Origin: Lachnospiraceae bacterium
Lineage (GTDB): Bacteria; Bacillota; Clostridia; Lachnospirales; Lachnospiraceae
DNA length: 61,100 bases
Direction: 5' to 3'
NCBI GenBank assembly: GCA_018056425.1
Contig: JAGPFR010000012.1
Location: forward strand, 1 to 61,100
Each line of letters starts with the position of its first letter. The stretch's first letter is position 1. The position numbers and the translations under genes were made by a program. The notes below the pieces were generated by a model. It saw only the letters and a program-made list of their open reading frames with translations. It was not told where the DNA came from and searched no databases. This document shows, one piece after another, positions 16,399 through 25,461 of the stretch.

Positions 16399-17751
16399 AT
16401 GAAGAGAGCCGGAAAAATATATATCATAACGGCCTCTTTGTTTGCATGTATTTTCCTGGCCGCAAATCTTCTTTTCGGTGTGTTTGGCAGTAAGCAGGAA
16501 GATGACATATATGTTTTGATGAACAGAGTTTTCAGCGAGGTGGAAGAAAACTGCAAAGCGTTCTCTGCTGACGAACTCTCGGAAGAGACGGTTACATCGG
16601 TCATCGAAGATGTCTATTATGCTCACACCGGTGATTATGCTTCGGAATACGGAGCTTTAAGTCTTCCCAAAAGAGTCTATTATATCCCTGCAGAGTTTTA
16701 CGACACCAATGTCACTCTTTTGAACAGAGATAAAGAATTTGAGAAAGTCTGGGTGCTTAGCCGTGACGGCAAGGTTCTTGGATTTGTGATATTTGAATTT
16801 GCGGAATCGGGATATGTAAGCCTTCACATAATGCTGAATATATCTATTGCGGCTTGCTTTGTGATAGCCCTTGCGATATGCATCTATATTAATTTGTATG
16901 TTCTGAGACCTTTCACCAAATTTGCTTCCTATCCCGAAAAGCTGTCCAAAAACCAGCTTACCGAAAAACTTCCCGAGACAAAGAACCGCTTATTCGGACG
17001 TTTCACCTGGGGAATCAATATGTTAAACGATAAGCTCGCAAGTGACAGGAAGAGGATAAACGAACTCAGCCGCGATCACCTGACAATGCTGACCACCATC
17101 GCACACGGGATCAAGACACCCGTGGCCAACATCAAGCTTTATGCCGATGCGATAGAAACCGGGCTTTACCAGCCTGAAGGCAAAGTGAATGAAAGCGATG
17201 CCGAGGTCGCTGCGAAGATCTCAAAAAATGCGGATGACATTACGGAGATTGTTAAGGAACTGATCGATAAAGCATCGGGCGGATTTGTTGATTTTGAACC
17301 CGAGATAAGTTCTTTCTATCTCACCGAACTGACGGATTTCCTAAGTGAAGAGTACGGAAAGAGACTCGATGTTCTCAGGATCCCATATAAGTTCGAAGTT
17401 GCGGATAATGCCATGATCAGGAGTGATAAGAACGGCCTGTGCCGTATTCTGTCACAGCTTATGGAAAATGCGATAAAGTACGGTAATGGTGAAGGCATCT
17501 TCGTTAACATCACAAAAGACGAAGAGGGATATTACATATCGGTCAGAAATAAAGGAAAGGTTCTTGATAAAAAAGAACTGCCATTTATATTCAACAGCTT
17601 CTGGAGAGGCTCGAATTCCGAAGGCATCGAGGGAAGTGGTATAGGCCTGTTTGAAAGCTTTGAGATCGCACGCAGGCTGGACGGGGAGATCTACGCCTGG
17701 GCTGATGCGGAAAAGGGTGAGATGGAGTTCGAAGTTTTCCTGAACTCTTGA
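16399..17751 (+). CDS. Sensor histidine kinase
   Basis: 450 residues with two membrane helices (~8-30 and ~145-168) around a ~115-residue extracellular sensor region. A HAMP-like segment follows, then HisKA with H-box TIAHGIKTPVANIK (His236), and a complete HATPase domain: N-box QLMENAIKYGNG and G-boxes GSGIGLFESFEIA. This is a functional kinase, unlike the hybrid sensor at 2203-4101. It does not look like the BceS intramembrane-sensing type, which has almost no extracellular loop. The stop TGA lies inside the -35 box of the tetR promoter. Confidence 0.93.
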   Translation: MKRAGKIYIITASLFACIFLAANLLFGVFGSKQEDDIYVLMNRVFSEVEENCKAFSADELSEETVTSVIEDVYYAHTGDYASEYGALSLPKRVYYIPAEFYDTNVTLLNRDKEFEKVWVLSRDGKVLGFVIFEFAESGYVSLHIMLNISIAACFVIALAICIYINLYVLRPFTKFASYPEKLSKNQLTEKLPETKNRLFGRFTWGINMLNDKLASDRKRINELSRDHLTMLTTIAHGIKTPVANIKLYADAIETGLYQPEGKVNESDAEVAAKISKNADDITEIVKELIDKASGGFVDFEPEISSFYLTELTDFLSEEYGKRLDVLRIPYKFEVADNAMIRSDKNGLCRILSQLMENAIKYGNGEGIFVNITKDEEGYYISVRNKGKVLDKKELPFIFNSFWRGSNSEGIEGSGIGLFESFEIARRLDGEIYAWADAEKGEMEFEVFLNS

Positions 17752-17776
17752 CATAACAGGGTGTTTGATATAAGAT
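17748..17776 (+). promoter_or_regulatory. tetR promoter
   Basis: A perfect -35 TTGACA at 17748-17753 overlaps the stop of the histidine kinase gene. A 17-base spacer leads to TAAGAT at 17771-17776. The palindromic operator starts inside the -10 box, which predicts strong repression when TetR is bound. Confidence 0.75.
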
Positions 17777-17801
17777 AACGGTGTTACGTAACAATGTTAT
17801 C
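17774..17801 (+). promoter_or_regulatory. TetR-family operator (28-bp imperfect palindrome) at tetR
   Basis: The left half GATAACGGTGTTAC (17774-17787) and right half GTAACAATGTTATC (17788-17801) are reverse complements at 12 of 14 positions. The palindrome covers the -10 box and the expected transcription start of tetR. The right half recurs, nearly unchanged, upstream of the ABC genes at 18499-18513. This is the usual architecture of an autoregulated TetR-family repressor. Confidence 0.75.
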
Positions 17802-17816
17802 AAACCCGGAGTATTT

Positions 17817-18431
17817 ATGAAAAAAGAAAATGAACACGGAACCAGAGAGAATCTGATCGAAGCGGCCAAGAAGGAGTTTCTTGAAAAGGGCTATAACAAA
17901 GCGTCGCTCAGAACCATCTGCGCAAATGCGGGTGTGACTACCGGTGCTTTGTATTTTTTCTTTGAAAACAAAGCCGACCTTTTTGCGGCAATAGTCGATC
18001 CTCCGCTTAAGGAACTCAAATCAATTCTCATCAAACATTTCTCGGACGATGCAGAGCACGTAAAAAATCTTACCTCTTTCGAAGAGGCCGATATGGATCA
18101 TAGCGACATCAGCAATCTGATCGTCGGACATATCTACAATTACTACGATAGTTTTATGCTCCTGCTTAATGCTTCCGAAAATACCGTGTATGAAAATGTC
18201 GTAGATGAATTCGTTGAAATGGTGGACAGATCCATTCCCGCGATGATGACACAAGTCAGGGGATATACCTATGACGAGAACATGTCCCACTGGATGGCAC
18301 ACATATCGATAGATGCATTCATTCATGTTATCCAGCATGAGAGGGATGTGGACAAAGCCAAAGAACGCCTCGGTAAAATCCTGAATTATCTGGTACTCGG
18401 CTGGGTGCAGCTGGCAATGGAAAAGAAATAA
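17817..18431 (+). CDS. TetR/AcrR-family transcriptional regulator
   Basis: 204 residues. ATG 17817 follows GGAG; an upstream in-frame ATG at 17781 lies within the operator and is unlikely. The N-terminal helix-turn-helix is typical: TRENLIEAAKKEFLEKGYNK ... RTICANAGVTTGALYFFFENK. The all-alpha C-terminal ligand pocket is not recognisable to a substrate. The gene has its own promoter with a palindromic operator, and a matching operator stands before the ABC transporter genes downstream. I infer a repressor that senses a compound handled by that transporter and controls itself and the transporter. Confidence 0.92.
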   Translation: MKKENEHGTRENLIEAAKKEFLEKGYNKASLRTICANAGVTTGALYFFFENKADLFAAIVDPPLKELKSILIKHFSDDAEHVKNLTSFEEADMDHSDISNLIVGHIYNYYDSFMLLLNASENTVYENVVDEFVEMVDRSIPAMMTQVRGYTYDENMSHWMAHISIDAFIHVIQHERDVDKAKERLGKILNYLVLGWVQLAMEKK

Positions 18432-18443
18432 GTATTCAAATAA

Positions 18444-18482
18444 CCGCTTCGCAAAAGGGAATCTTCCTTTTTGTTGAAGCGG
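18444..18482 (+). other. Intergenic hairpin between tetR and the ABC operon
   Basis: CCGCTTC (18444-18450) pairs with GAAGCGG (18476-18482), and inside it AAAAGGGAA can pair with TTCCTTTTT. An A-run, not a T-run, follows on the plus strand, so it is not a standard terminator for tetR. It could slow or partly end read-through into the ABC genes, or stabilise mRNA ends. Confidence 0.45.
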
Positions 18483-18487
18483 AAAAA

Positions 18488-18513
18488 AATAACATTTACA
18501 TAACATTGTTATG
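18488..18513 (+). promoter_or_regulatory. TetR-family operator upstream of the ABC operon
   Basis: The core CATAACATTGTTATG at 18499-18513 is a perfect inverted repeat of 7-base arms around one central base. It matches the right half of the tetR operator (TAACAATGTTATC) at nearly every position. AATAAC at 18488-18493 mirrors the left half of that operator. A possible promoter, TTGAAG (18474) with a 17-base spacer to TACATA, would overlap this site. Confidence 0.7.
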
Positions 18514-18534
18514 TTGAAAGAGAGGGAACGATAA

Positions 18535-19236
18535 ATGTATCTTGAGATCAAAGATGTGAAGAAAAGCTATGGCACGGGCGGAAGTTATGTTCAGGTTCTG
18601 AAAGGCGTTAATACGGGTGTCGAGAAAGGACAGATGTGTGTCATTCAGGGCACATCGGGATCCGGCAAATCAACGCTTTTAAACTGCATAGGCGGTCTTG
18701 ATTTCATGGATTCGGGTTCCATTAAAGTAGACGGAACCGAAGTTTTCGGTATGAAGAACAAAGCACTTTCCGATTACAGAAGGGACAATCTCGGTTTTAT
18801 TTTCCAGTTTTATAATCTGGTTCCTAACCTTACGGTAAAAGAAAACATTCAGGTCTGCGAATATCTCACCAAAGATCCTCTTGATATGGATGAGCTTCTT
18901 GACGTGCTGGGTCTGACCGAACATCAGAATAAATTCCCCGCACAGCTTTCCGGCGGTCAGCAGCAAAGATGCGCTATAGCCAGGGCTCTGATCAAGAATC
19001 CGAAGCTTCTGTTATGCGATGAACCCACCGGTGCACTTGATTCAAATACATCAAGAGATATCCTTGTTCTCCTCGAAGAGATCAATGCAAAGTATGGTAC
19101 TACGATGCTGATCGTAACTCACAATAACTCGATCAAGAACATGGTTCACAAAGTAATATTCCTCAAGGACGGAATCGTTAAGAAAGAATACCTTAACGAA
19201 ACAAGAGTACCCGCAAGCGAATTGGAGGATCTGTAA
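18535..19236 (+). CDS. ABC transporter ATP-binding protein (LolD/MacB-type)
   Basis: 233 residues with Walker A GTSGSGKSTLL, Q-loop FIFQFYNLVP, signature LSGGQQQRCAIARAL, Walker B LLLCDEPTGALD and switch His in IVTHNN. It is the partner of the FtsX-type permease, whose start codon shares one base with this stop (TAATG). The SD is GAGAGGG. The operator just upstream ties it to the TetR regulator. Substrate unknown; the class handles lipophilic drugs, peptides and lipoproteins. Confidence 0.93.
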   Translation: MYLEIKDVKKSYGTGGSYVQVLKGVNTGVEKGQMCVIQGTSGSGKSTLLNCIGGLDFMDSGSIKVDGTEVFGMKNKALSDYRRDNLGFIFQFYNLVPNLTVKENIQVCEYLTKDPLDMDELLDVLGLTEHQNKFPAQLSGGQQQRCAIARALIKNPKLLLCDEPTGALDSNTSRDILVLLEEINAKYGTTMLIVTHNNSIKNMVHKVIFLKDGIVKKEYLNETRVPASELEDL

Positions 19237-21962
19237 TGAACAGAATTTTGAGGAAAAGATTTCCGAGACAGATAAAGGCGGATTTCTTCAGACTGGGAAG
19301 CCTCTTTCTGATGATAGCCCTTTGTATGTATATAGTTATTGCTCTGGTTGATGCGGCGGAAGTTATCATCACCGGAACCGAGAAGAATCAGATCGAAACC
19401 CATATCGAGGACGGACAGTTTACTGTATTTAATGCATTATCCCGGGCTCAGTTAGATGAGATAGAAAACGCAGGGGTTACGATCGAGCCCCACATCAGTT
19501 ATGACATGACGTTGGATGACGGTTCTGTTATCCGAGTGTTTGAAAACAGAACTCTGATCGATACCGTGGTCCTTGACATCGGAAGAGAGGCATCTTTCGC
19601 TAATGAGATCGTTCTTGAAAAGAGATATTGTGAAGAACATGACATCAGTGTCGGAAGTGTGCTCCTGATCGGGGGCGAGGAAATAACCGTTACCGGGATC
19701 GGAAGCTCCGTAGATTATGATGCACCTTTGAAAAAGCTCTCCGATACCGCGGTTGACAGCACTGTTTTCGGAACAGGATTTGTATCTGCGGAAGGATACG
19801 ATCATTTAAAAAGCATTGCAAAGACAAGCACTGAAGATCTGACATATGCTTTCATCCTGAACGGTGTTATGAGCTCCGATGATCTGAAACAGATGATAAG
19901 GAATTTTGAATTTGATTACAGATCCGTTGACGATCCTTATTATCTGGAACTCCTCGAAGATACATATGGCAAAAAAGATGAGATCCGTGACGGTATAAGC
20001 GAACTGGCGGACGGTGCGCGTGAGCTTAATGAAGGTGCTCGAGACCTTTATGACGGCGCGGGAGAACTTTATGACGGAGCAGGAGAACTTGAGGACGGCC
20101 TCGGACAGATCACAGAGGGAAGCGAAAAGTTATACGACGGAATAAAGAAGCTTAAGAAATCATTATCCGTTATTCCCGGTGCTTCAGACAGCGTAAAGCC
20201 GCTTGCGGAAGGAATGTCCGATCTTAACGATGCGGTTAACGAAGCATATGATGGAGCCGGAGAGCTGAGGGAAGGCGTGGGAGAGCTGTATGACGGCGCA
20301 GGTGAGCTCTATGACGGAACCGGTGAGCTTTATGACGGAGTGCTGGAATTGCAGGAAAGATCGGATGAACTCTTAGATGAGATCTTCAGCACTTCCCCCG
20401 ACAATCTGATCTCATTTCTTTTAAAGGAAGATAATCTCAGAATCGGAGGCGCTGCAGGCGATATCGAGATCAATAAAACCGTAGGACTTGTGGACGGGAT
20501 CGTTGTAATCATTCTTTTCACATATGTGCTTTCCGTGTTTGTGATCAATCAGATCAGAGAGGAAAGTTCTACGATCGGTGCACTTTACGCACTCGGCGTT
20601 AAGAAAAATGATCTTCTTAAACACTATATCTTCATGCCTACGATAATTTCGCTTCTCGGCGGAAGTATCGGTGCGGCTGTAGGGCTTAGCGGACTTGGAA
20701 GCAGCTGGCAGATGTCTGATTCCTACAACTACTACTCCATACCCGCATTCGGCAAAGTAATCCCTGCATATCTGATCGTCTATGCCGTAGTGATGCCGCC
20801 TGTCGTCAGCATAATCGTCAACTACCTTGTTATCAATAAGAATCTCTCGAGAACCGCCCTTTCACTTATCAGGAACGAGCAGAAGGTTTCGAAGAGTAAA
20901 GATATTGCACTTCCGAACATGCCTTTTATAAGGAAATTCAGGATAAGACAGATGCTTCGTGAAAGACGTGCCGTTCTGACCGTTATCCTGGGAATGGCGA
21001 TATCACTTATGATATTTATGATGGGACTTAACTGCTACGTCCTGTGTAAGCACATCGGAGAGTATTCGAGCAGGGATACGCGCTACGCTTACATGTACAG
21101 TTTTAAATATCCGCCGAAAGAAGTTCCCGAAGGCGGAGAGGCATGCTTTGTTACATCTCTTCAGAAAGAAAGTAACGGATATACTCTCGATGTTACGGTT
21201 ATGGGTATAGATGATGATAACCCGTATATAGATGTTGCAACCGTTTCAGGTAAAAACAGGTTCGTTATTTCAGATGCCGTTGCAGCTAAGTACGGAGTTT
21301 CGATCGGAGATAAACTTATCCTTACGGATAATGCGGAGGATATGGATTATGCTTTCACTGTTGAGGACATTGTTCCTTACACCGTGGGCCTTACCGTGTT
21401 CATGGATATAGACAGTATGAGAGAACTGTTCGGAGAATCTGATGATTATTACAACGTGGTCATGTCGGATCATGCACTCGATATCGAGGAGGGAAGACTT
21501 TATTCGGTAACCACCAAGAGGGACATCGATAAAGCCTCCGGAGTGTTTGTGGAACTGATGGCGCCTGTCTTTACTCTTTTGATAGGAATGAGCACCGTTA
21601 TCTTCTGCCTTGTAATGTACCTGATGACTTCCGTTATGATAGACAAGGCCTCGTTCGGAATCTCACTTATGAAGATATTCGGCTTTAATAAAAAGGAGGT
21701 AAAAAAGCTTTACCTTGACGGGAATAAAACAGTTATCGCAATCGGCGCACTTGTCGCAATTCCTCTAGCCAAGATCATTACCGATAAGATGTTTCCCATG
21801 TTTGTGGCAAATGTTGCCTGCGGACTTCCGCTGAAGTTCGAGTGGTACTACTACATTGCAATATATGCAGCGATCATAATATTCTATAATCTGGTAAGCG
21901 TGATCCTTACCGGCGAACTCAGCCGTATGACACCTGCGGAAGTTCTTAAGAACAGAGAATAG
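19236..21962 (+). CDS. ABC transporter permease, FtsX-type with Gly-rich heptad-repeat insert
   Basis: 908 residues. One N-terminal helix (~22-43) is followed by a ~210-residue extracellular domain, then a long repeat region (~252-385), then a first set of three FtsX helices (~420-525), a second extracellular domain, and a second set of helices (~760-900). The insert consists of seven-residue units of the form A-G-E-L-Y-D-G, split by a non-repeated stretch. Such Gly-containing heptads are known in YhgE/Pip and MmpL-like proteins and are expected to form an extended extracellular helical stalk. The DNA of the insert is also repetitive. Co-operonic with the ATPase and probably controlled by the TetR regulator. 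Confidence 0.88.
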   Translation: MNRILRKRFPRQIKADFFRLGSLFLMIALCMYIVIALVDAAEVIITGTEKNQIETHIEDGQFTVFNALSRAQLDEIENAGVTIEPHISYDMTLDDGSVIRVFENRTLIDTVVLDIGREASFANEIVLEKRYCEEHDISVGSVLLIGGEEITVTGIGSSVDYDAPLKKLSDTAVDSTVFGTGFVSAEGYDHLKSIAKTSTEDLTYAFILNGVMSSDDLKQMIRNFEFDYRSVDDPYYLELLEDTYGKKDEIRDGISELADGARELNEGARDLYDGAGELYDGAGELEDGLGQITEGSEKLYDGIKKLKKSLSVIPGASDSVKPLAEGMSDLNDAVNEAYDGAGELREGVGELYDGAGELYDGTGELYDGVLELQERSDELLDEIFSTSPDNLISFLLKEDNLRIGGAAGDIEINKTVGLVDGIVVIILFTYVLSVFVINQIREESSTIGALYALGVKKNDLLKHYIFMPTIISLLGGSIGAAVGLSGLGSSWQMSDSYNYYSIPAFGKVIPAYLIVYAVVMPPVVSIIVNYLVINKNLSRTALSLIRNEQKVSKSKDIALPNMPFIRKFRIRQMLRERRAVLTVILGMAISLMIFMMGLNCYVLCKHIGEYSSRDTRYAYMYSFKYPPKEVPEGGEACFVTSLQKESNGYTLDVTVMGIDDDNPYIDVATVSGKNRFVISDAVAAKYGVSIGDKLILTDNAEDMDYAFTVEDIVPYTVGLTVFMDIDSMRELFGESDDYYNVVMSDHALDIEEGRLYSVTTKRDIDKASGVFVELMAPVFTLLIGMSTVIFCLVMYLMTSVMIDKASFGISLMKIFGFNKKEVKKLYLDGNKTVIAIGALVAIPLAKIITDKMFPMFVANVACGLPLKFEWYYYIAIYAAIIIFYNLVSVILTGELSRMTPAEVLKNRE
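19990..20370 (+). repeat. Coding 21-base direct repeats in the permease
   Basis: Two clusters of degenerate 21-base units lie at about 19996-20155 and 20245-20350. A representative unit is GCGGGAGAACTTTATGACGG plus one base, encoding A-G-E-L-Y-D-G. Unit copies differ mostly at third positions. Such arrays can shrink or grow by recombination, so repeat number may vary between strains. Confidence 0.75.
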
Positions 21963-21981
21963 TAAAAGGACCTATTTTTTT

Positions 21982-22014
21982 AAAGGCAGGGAAAAATTTT
22001 TCCCTGCCTTTTGT
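21982..22014 (+). terminator. Terminator after the TetR-controlled ABC operon
   Basis: A perfect 30-base palindrome, AAAGGCAGGGAAAAA / TTTTTCCCTGCCTTT (21982-21996 and 21997-22011), ends in a short T-run. A perfect -10-like TATAAT (22015-22020) follows almost at once and may belong to an addB promoter, though no good -35 box is visible because the hairpin occupies that place. Confidence 0.85.
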
Positions 22015-22056
22015 TATAATGGGGATACAGGTTCAAAAAGTAAATGGAGAATCAAA

Positions 22057-25000
22057 ATGAGCTTACTCAGACTGATAACCGGACCTTCGGGCTCCGGTAA
22101 GAGCAGAACCGTATATGAAGAGGTCGTAAGAAGGGCCGGGGACGAAAGAGACCGTAATTTCTTTTTCATAGTCCCGGATCAGGCCGCCATGTCCGCACAG
22201 AAGGCACTGGTTTCATTGAGCCCGGACAAAGGAATACTCAATATCGATGTGTTTGGCTTCGGAAGATTCTCCCACAGAATACTGGAAGAGACCGGCCGGG
22301 AAGAGATCCCTGTTCTCGATGACATGGGAATGAGTCTTATCCTTCAGAAGATCGCTGCAGCTCACGAAAAGGATCTTCCGGTTCTGGGGTCAAGGCTTCA
22401 GTCCGCGGGTTATATCGCCGAGGTAAAGAGCGCACTTTCCGAATTCATGCAGTACGGTATCTCGCCGGATGGACTTAATGAACTGATCGACTGTTCTTTG
22501 GGAAGGGGAGTTCTTAAGGGAAAGCTGACCGATCTTAAGACTATATATACCCTCTTTGAAGATTATATTTCCGGTCACTACGTAACGAGAGAAGAAAAGC
22601 TGGATATACTCTGCAGTGCCATCCCCGTCTCATCGATCCTGCCCGATTCTGTGATCGTATTTGACGGTTTTACCGGATTTACTCCGGTTCAGATGAAGGT
22701 TATCTCCGCACTTATGGGAAGGTGCTCCGAGATGATCGTAACTCTTGAGTGTTCATATGACGAGGATGTCAGAACTGCCTCAGGTGAGGACGAACTCTTT
22801 TATCTGAGCCATAAGTGCGCCAATGCACTGCTGAAGATTGCAACCGAAAACGGGATGGATATCGCTGAGCCTTCCATGTGCGACAGGAAGATTCCCGATG
22901 CAGATCTGTCATATATCGAGAGAAATATCTTCAGGAAGAAAAGGTCCGCTCCTCCCATGGAATATTCCCATTCCGTACATATATCGGAGATGTCAGATCC
23001 TGCAAGAGAAGCCCATTATATCGGTGTTAAGCTTAAGGAGCTTCTCGAAAAGAAGGCCTATGCGTATCGGGACATTGCAATTGTGTGCGGAGACATAAAT
23101 GCTTATGCTCCGTATTTCGAACGTGAATTTTCTCTGATGAAGATCCCTTATTTCCTGGACTTTACCGGAGGCGTCAGATTGGATTATCTGTCTGAGACCA
23201 TTCAGGCTTATATAGATATCTTCGTTAATGATTATTCCAAGGATTGCATTATAAGGTTCTTAAAGGGCGGTTTGTCCGGACTTGACCGGTACGAGATCGA
23301 TCTTATCGATAATTACTTAAGGCAGACCGGGATCAGAGGATATTCCGCATGGCATAAGCCTTTTACCAGAAAGGTATATGCCCATAGAAAAGATGAAAAC
23401 TACTTAACCCGTATCAATGAGATAAGGGAGAAGATCATATCACTTACTTCCGTATTCGAAGGCGGGGATACTAAGGTAAAGGCTTCCGGAAGTCCCGGAT
23501 CCTATGTGCAGAATCTTTACAAGGCGCTGATAAAAATAGATGCTCCCGAAAAACTAAGAAGCCTGAAAAGGGAATTCGAAGAAAGAGGCGATGCAGAGCG
23601 AAGTAAAGAATTCGGTTCCATATGGAAGATGTTCGTTGATCTGTTTGACAAGATCTATCTTCTGACGGGTGATGAGGAGGTTAAGCTTGATACTTTTTCC
23701 GAGATGATAAAAGCAGGGATCGGAGAGATGAGGCTTGCTTCTCTTCCCAGGAATGTGGACAGAGTTCTTATAGGCGATATAGGAAGAACCAGACTTGAGA
23801 ATGTCAGGGTTTTGTTTATTGCGGGAGTAAATGACGGAAATATCCCCGCATCCACATCCGGCAAAGGTATAATCTCGGATCTTGACAGAGAGTTCTTATG
23901 TGAAAAAGGAATAGAGTTGTCACCAACGCCAAGGAGGCAGATGTATATACAGCGTCAGTATCTGTACATGAATATCTGCAAGCCTTCGGATGAACTCTAT
24001 CTGTCCTACTGCCGTGTTAAGACTGACGGTAAAGCCGCAAGACCCTCGTATCTGATACCCCTTATAAGGAAGCTTCTTCCATATACTTCGCAGGTCTCCT
24101 CGCCTGAGGAAGATGTTGTTGTAAAGAGAGTTGCGACCAAAGAAGATGCTCTGCAGATCCTTTCCAAGCTCATGAGGGACTATGCCGACATCGGTGAAGA
24201 GTATGACAAAACGGGAGAAACCTTTGCACTTTTTTCCGCTCTTGGAGATGAAGACGGAAGCAGAAGTCTTCTTAAATCATCCGTATATAAAAAGTATCTG
24301 GATCTTCCGCTTTCATCCGAAACTGCCGGCAAATTGTATCCGGGTGATCTGTATGGAAGCGTAAGCTCACTTGAGACTTATGCGGGATGCCCTTACAGAT
24401 ATTTCCTGAGCTTCGGCCTGCATCTTGTGCCCACATCCGAGGCGGAGATTCAGACATCGGACAGAGGTGCACTTGCTCATGACATTCTTAAGATGTTTAC
24501 GGATAAGCTTAAAAGTGACGGGATTGAATGGGTTTCTTTTACCGATGAGTATGCCGAAGAAGTCATTCCGGTACTTGCGGGTGAAGCCGTAGCCGGAAGC
24601 GGAATGGATATCTATCATGACAGTGCCAGAAACGAATATAACATCCGCAGGCTTTCAAGACTTGTCATTAATTCCGTCAGGATCATAAGAGACCAGCTCT
24701 CTGCAGGTTCATTCAGACCCGTTCAGGCGGAGAAGCCTTTTTCCATGAATATAGATCTGGGTGGCGGCAGGAATCTTCACATGACCGGTGTCATTGACAG
24801 AGTGGATACCGCACCCGGAGTGGGCGGAACCTATATCCAGATTGTCGATTACAAATCGGGTGACAGGGATATTGACCTGTCGATGCTTACGGACGGAAGA
24901 CAGATCCAGCTTCCGCTTTATATGTATCGTGAAAAAGAAAACACCGGCGGTATTCCTGCGTCCATGCTATATTTCCATATTCAGGATCCCTTGCTGAATA

Positions 25001-25461
25001 TTGACAGTCAGGACGGGATTGAAAAAGCTGCAGAGGAACTTCTTAAGAAGATGAGATCAAAGGGAGAAGTTCTGGGCGAAGAAGAGGCACTGAAGCTTCT
25101 GGACAGAGTCTTTGACGGAATGCCAGCGTCTGCTTCATCGGGGTACATAAATGTCTCGTTAAAAAAAGACGGAGCTTTTACCGCAACCAGCAAGGTGCTT
25201 CCGAGGGATGTCATGAATATGGTGATCGACGAAGCGGTAAATGTCGCCAAGTCCGAAGCATGCGAAATACTAAGCGGAAAGATATCCGTCGATCCTTACA
25301 AGTCGTCCTGCACTTATTGTCCCTTTGCGGGAGCATGCGGCATTGATAAGAAGATCCCCGGGTATAAGACTAAGAGCGATAAGAAAGAAAAACGCGGAGA
25401 AGTCATAGAAAAACTCCGCTCAAAATACAGTGAAGAAGGAGGTAACGAAGATGGCATTTAA
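22057..25461 (+). CDS. addB: Helicase-exonuclease AddAB, subunit AddB
   Basis: 1134 residues, normal for AddB, the partner of AddA in Gram-positive double-strand break processing (RecBCD equivalent). N-terminal Walker A: GPSGSGKSRTVYEE (residues ~8-21). The C-terminal nuclease has the PD-(D/E)XK core with IVDYKSGDRD. The four Cys that hold the 4Fe-4S staple are visible: one in ETYAGCPYRYFL and three in CTYCPFAGACG. The 3' end overlaps the start of addA by 11 bases. Family knowledge: AddAB unwinds and degrades DNA ends until it meets Chi, then loads RecA. Confidence 0.95.
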   Translation: MSLLRLITGPSGSGKSRTVYEEVVRRAGDERDRNFFFIVPDQAAMSAQKALVSLSPDKGILNIDVFGFGRFSHRILEETGREEIPVLDDMGMSLILQKIAAAHEKDLPVLGSRLQSAGYIAEVKSALSEFMQYGISPDGLNELIDCSLGRGVLKGKLTDLKTIYTLFEDYISGHYVTREEKLDILCSAIPVSSILPDSVIVFDGFTGFTPVQMKVISALMGRCSEMIVTLECSYDEDVRTASGEDELFYLSHKCANALLKIATENGMDIAEPSMCDRKIPDADLSYIERNIFRKKRSAPPMEYSHSVHISEMSDPAREAHYIGVKLKELLEKKAYAYRDIAIVCGDINAYAPYFEREFSLMKIPYFLDFTGGVRLDYLSETIQAYIDIFVNDYSKDCIIRFLKGGLSGLDRYEIDLIDNYLRQTGIRGYSAWHKPFTRKVYAHRKDENYLTRINEIREKIISLTSVFEGGDTKVKASGSPGSYVQNLYKALIKIDAPEKLRSLKREFEERGDAERSKEFGSIWKMFVDLFDKIYLLTGDEEVKLDTFSEMIKAGIGEMRLASLPRNVDRVLIGDIGRTRLENVRVLFIAGVNDGNIPASTSGKGIISDLDREFLCEKGIELSPTPRRQMYIQRQYLYMNICKPSDELYLSYCRVKTDGKAARPSYLIPLIRKLLPYTSQVSSPEEDVVVKRVATKEDALQILSKLMRDYADIGEEYDKTGETFALFSALGDEDGSRSLLKSSVYKKYLDLPLSSETAGKLYPGDLYGSVSSLETYAGCPYRYFLSFGLHLVPTSEAEIQTSDRGALAHDILKMFTDKLKSDGIEWVSFTDEYAEEVIPVLAGEAVAGSGMDIYHDSARNEYNIRRLSRLVINSVRIIRDQLSAGSFRPVQAEKPFSMNIDLGGGRNLHMTGVIDRVDTAPGVGGTYIQIVDYKSGDRDIDLSMLTDGRQIQLPLYMYREKENTGGIPASMLYFHIQDPLLNIDSQDGIEKAAEELLKKMRSKGEVLGEEEALKLLDRVFDGMPASASSGYINVSLKKDGAFTATSKVLPRDVMNMVIDEAVNVAKSEACEILSGKISVDPYKSSCTYCPFAGACGIDKKIPGYKTKSDKKEKRGEVIEKLRSKYSEEGGNEDGI

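Noticed and set aside
19990-20370. Short regularly spaced repeats that could suggest a CRISPR array
   Set aside because: The units are contiguous 21-base coding repeats with no unique spacers, in frame within a permease gene.
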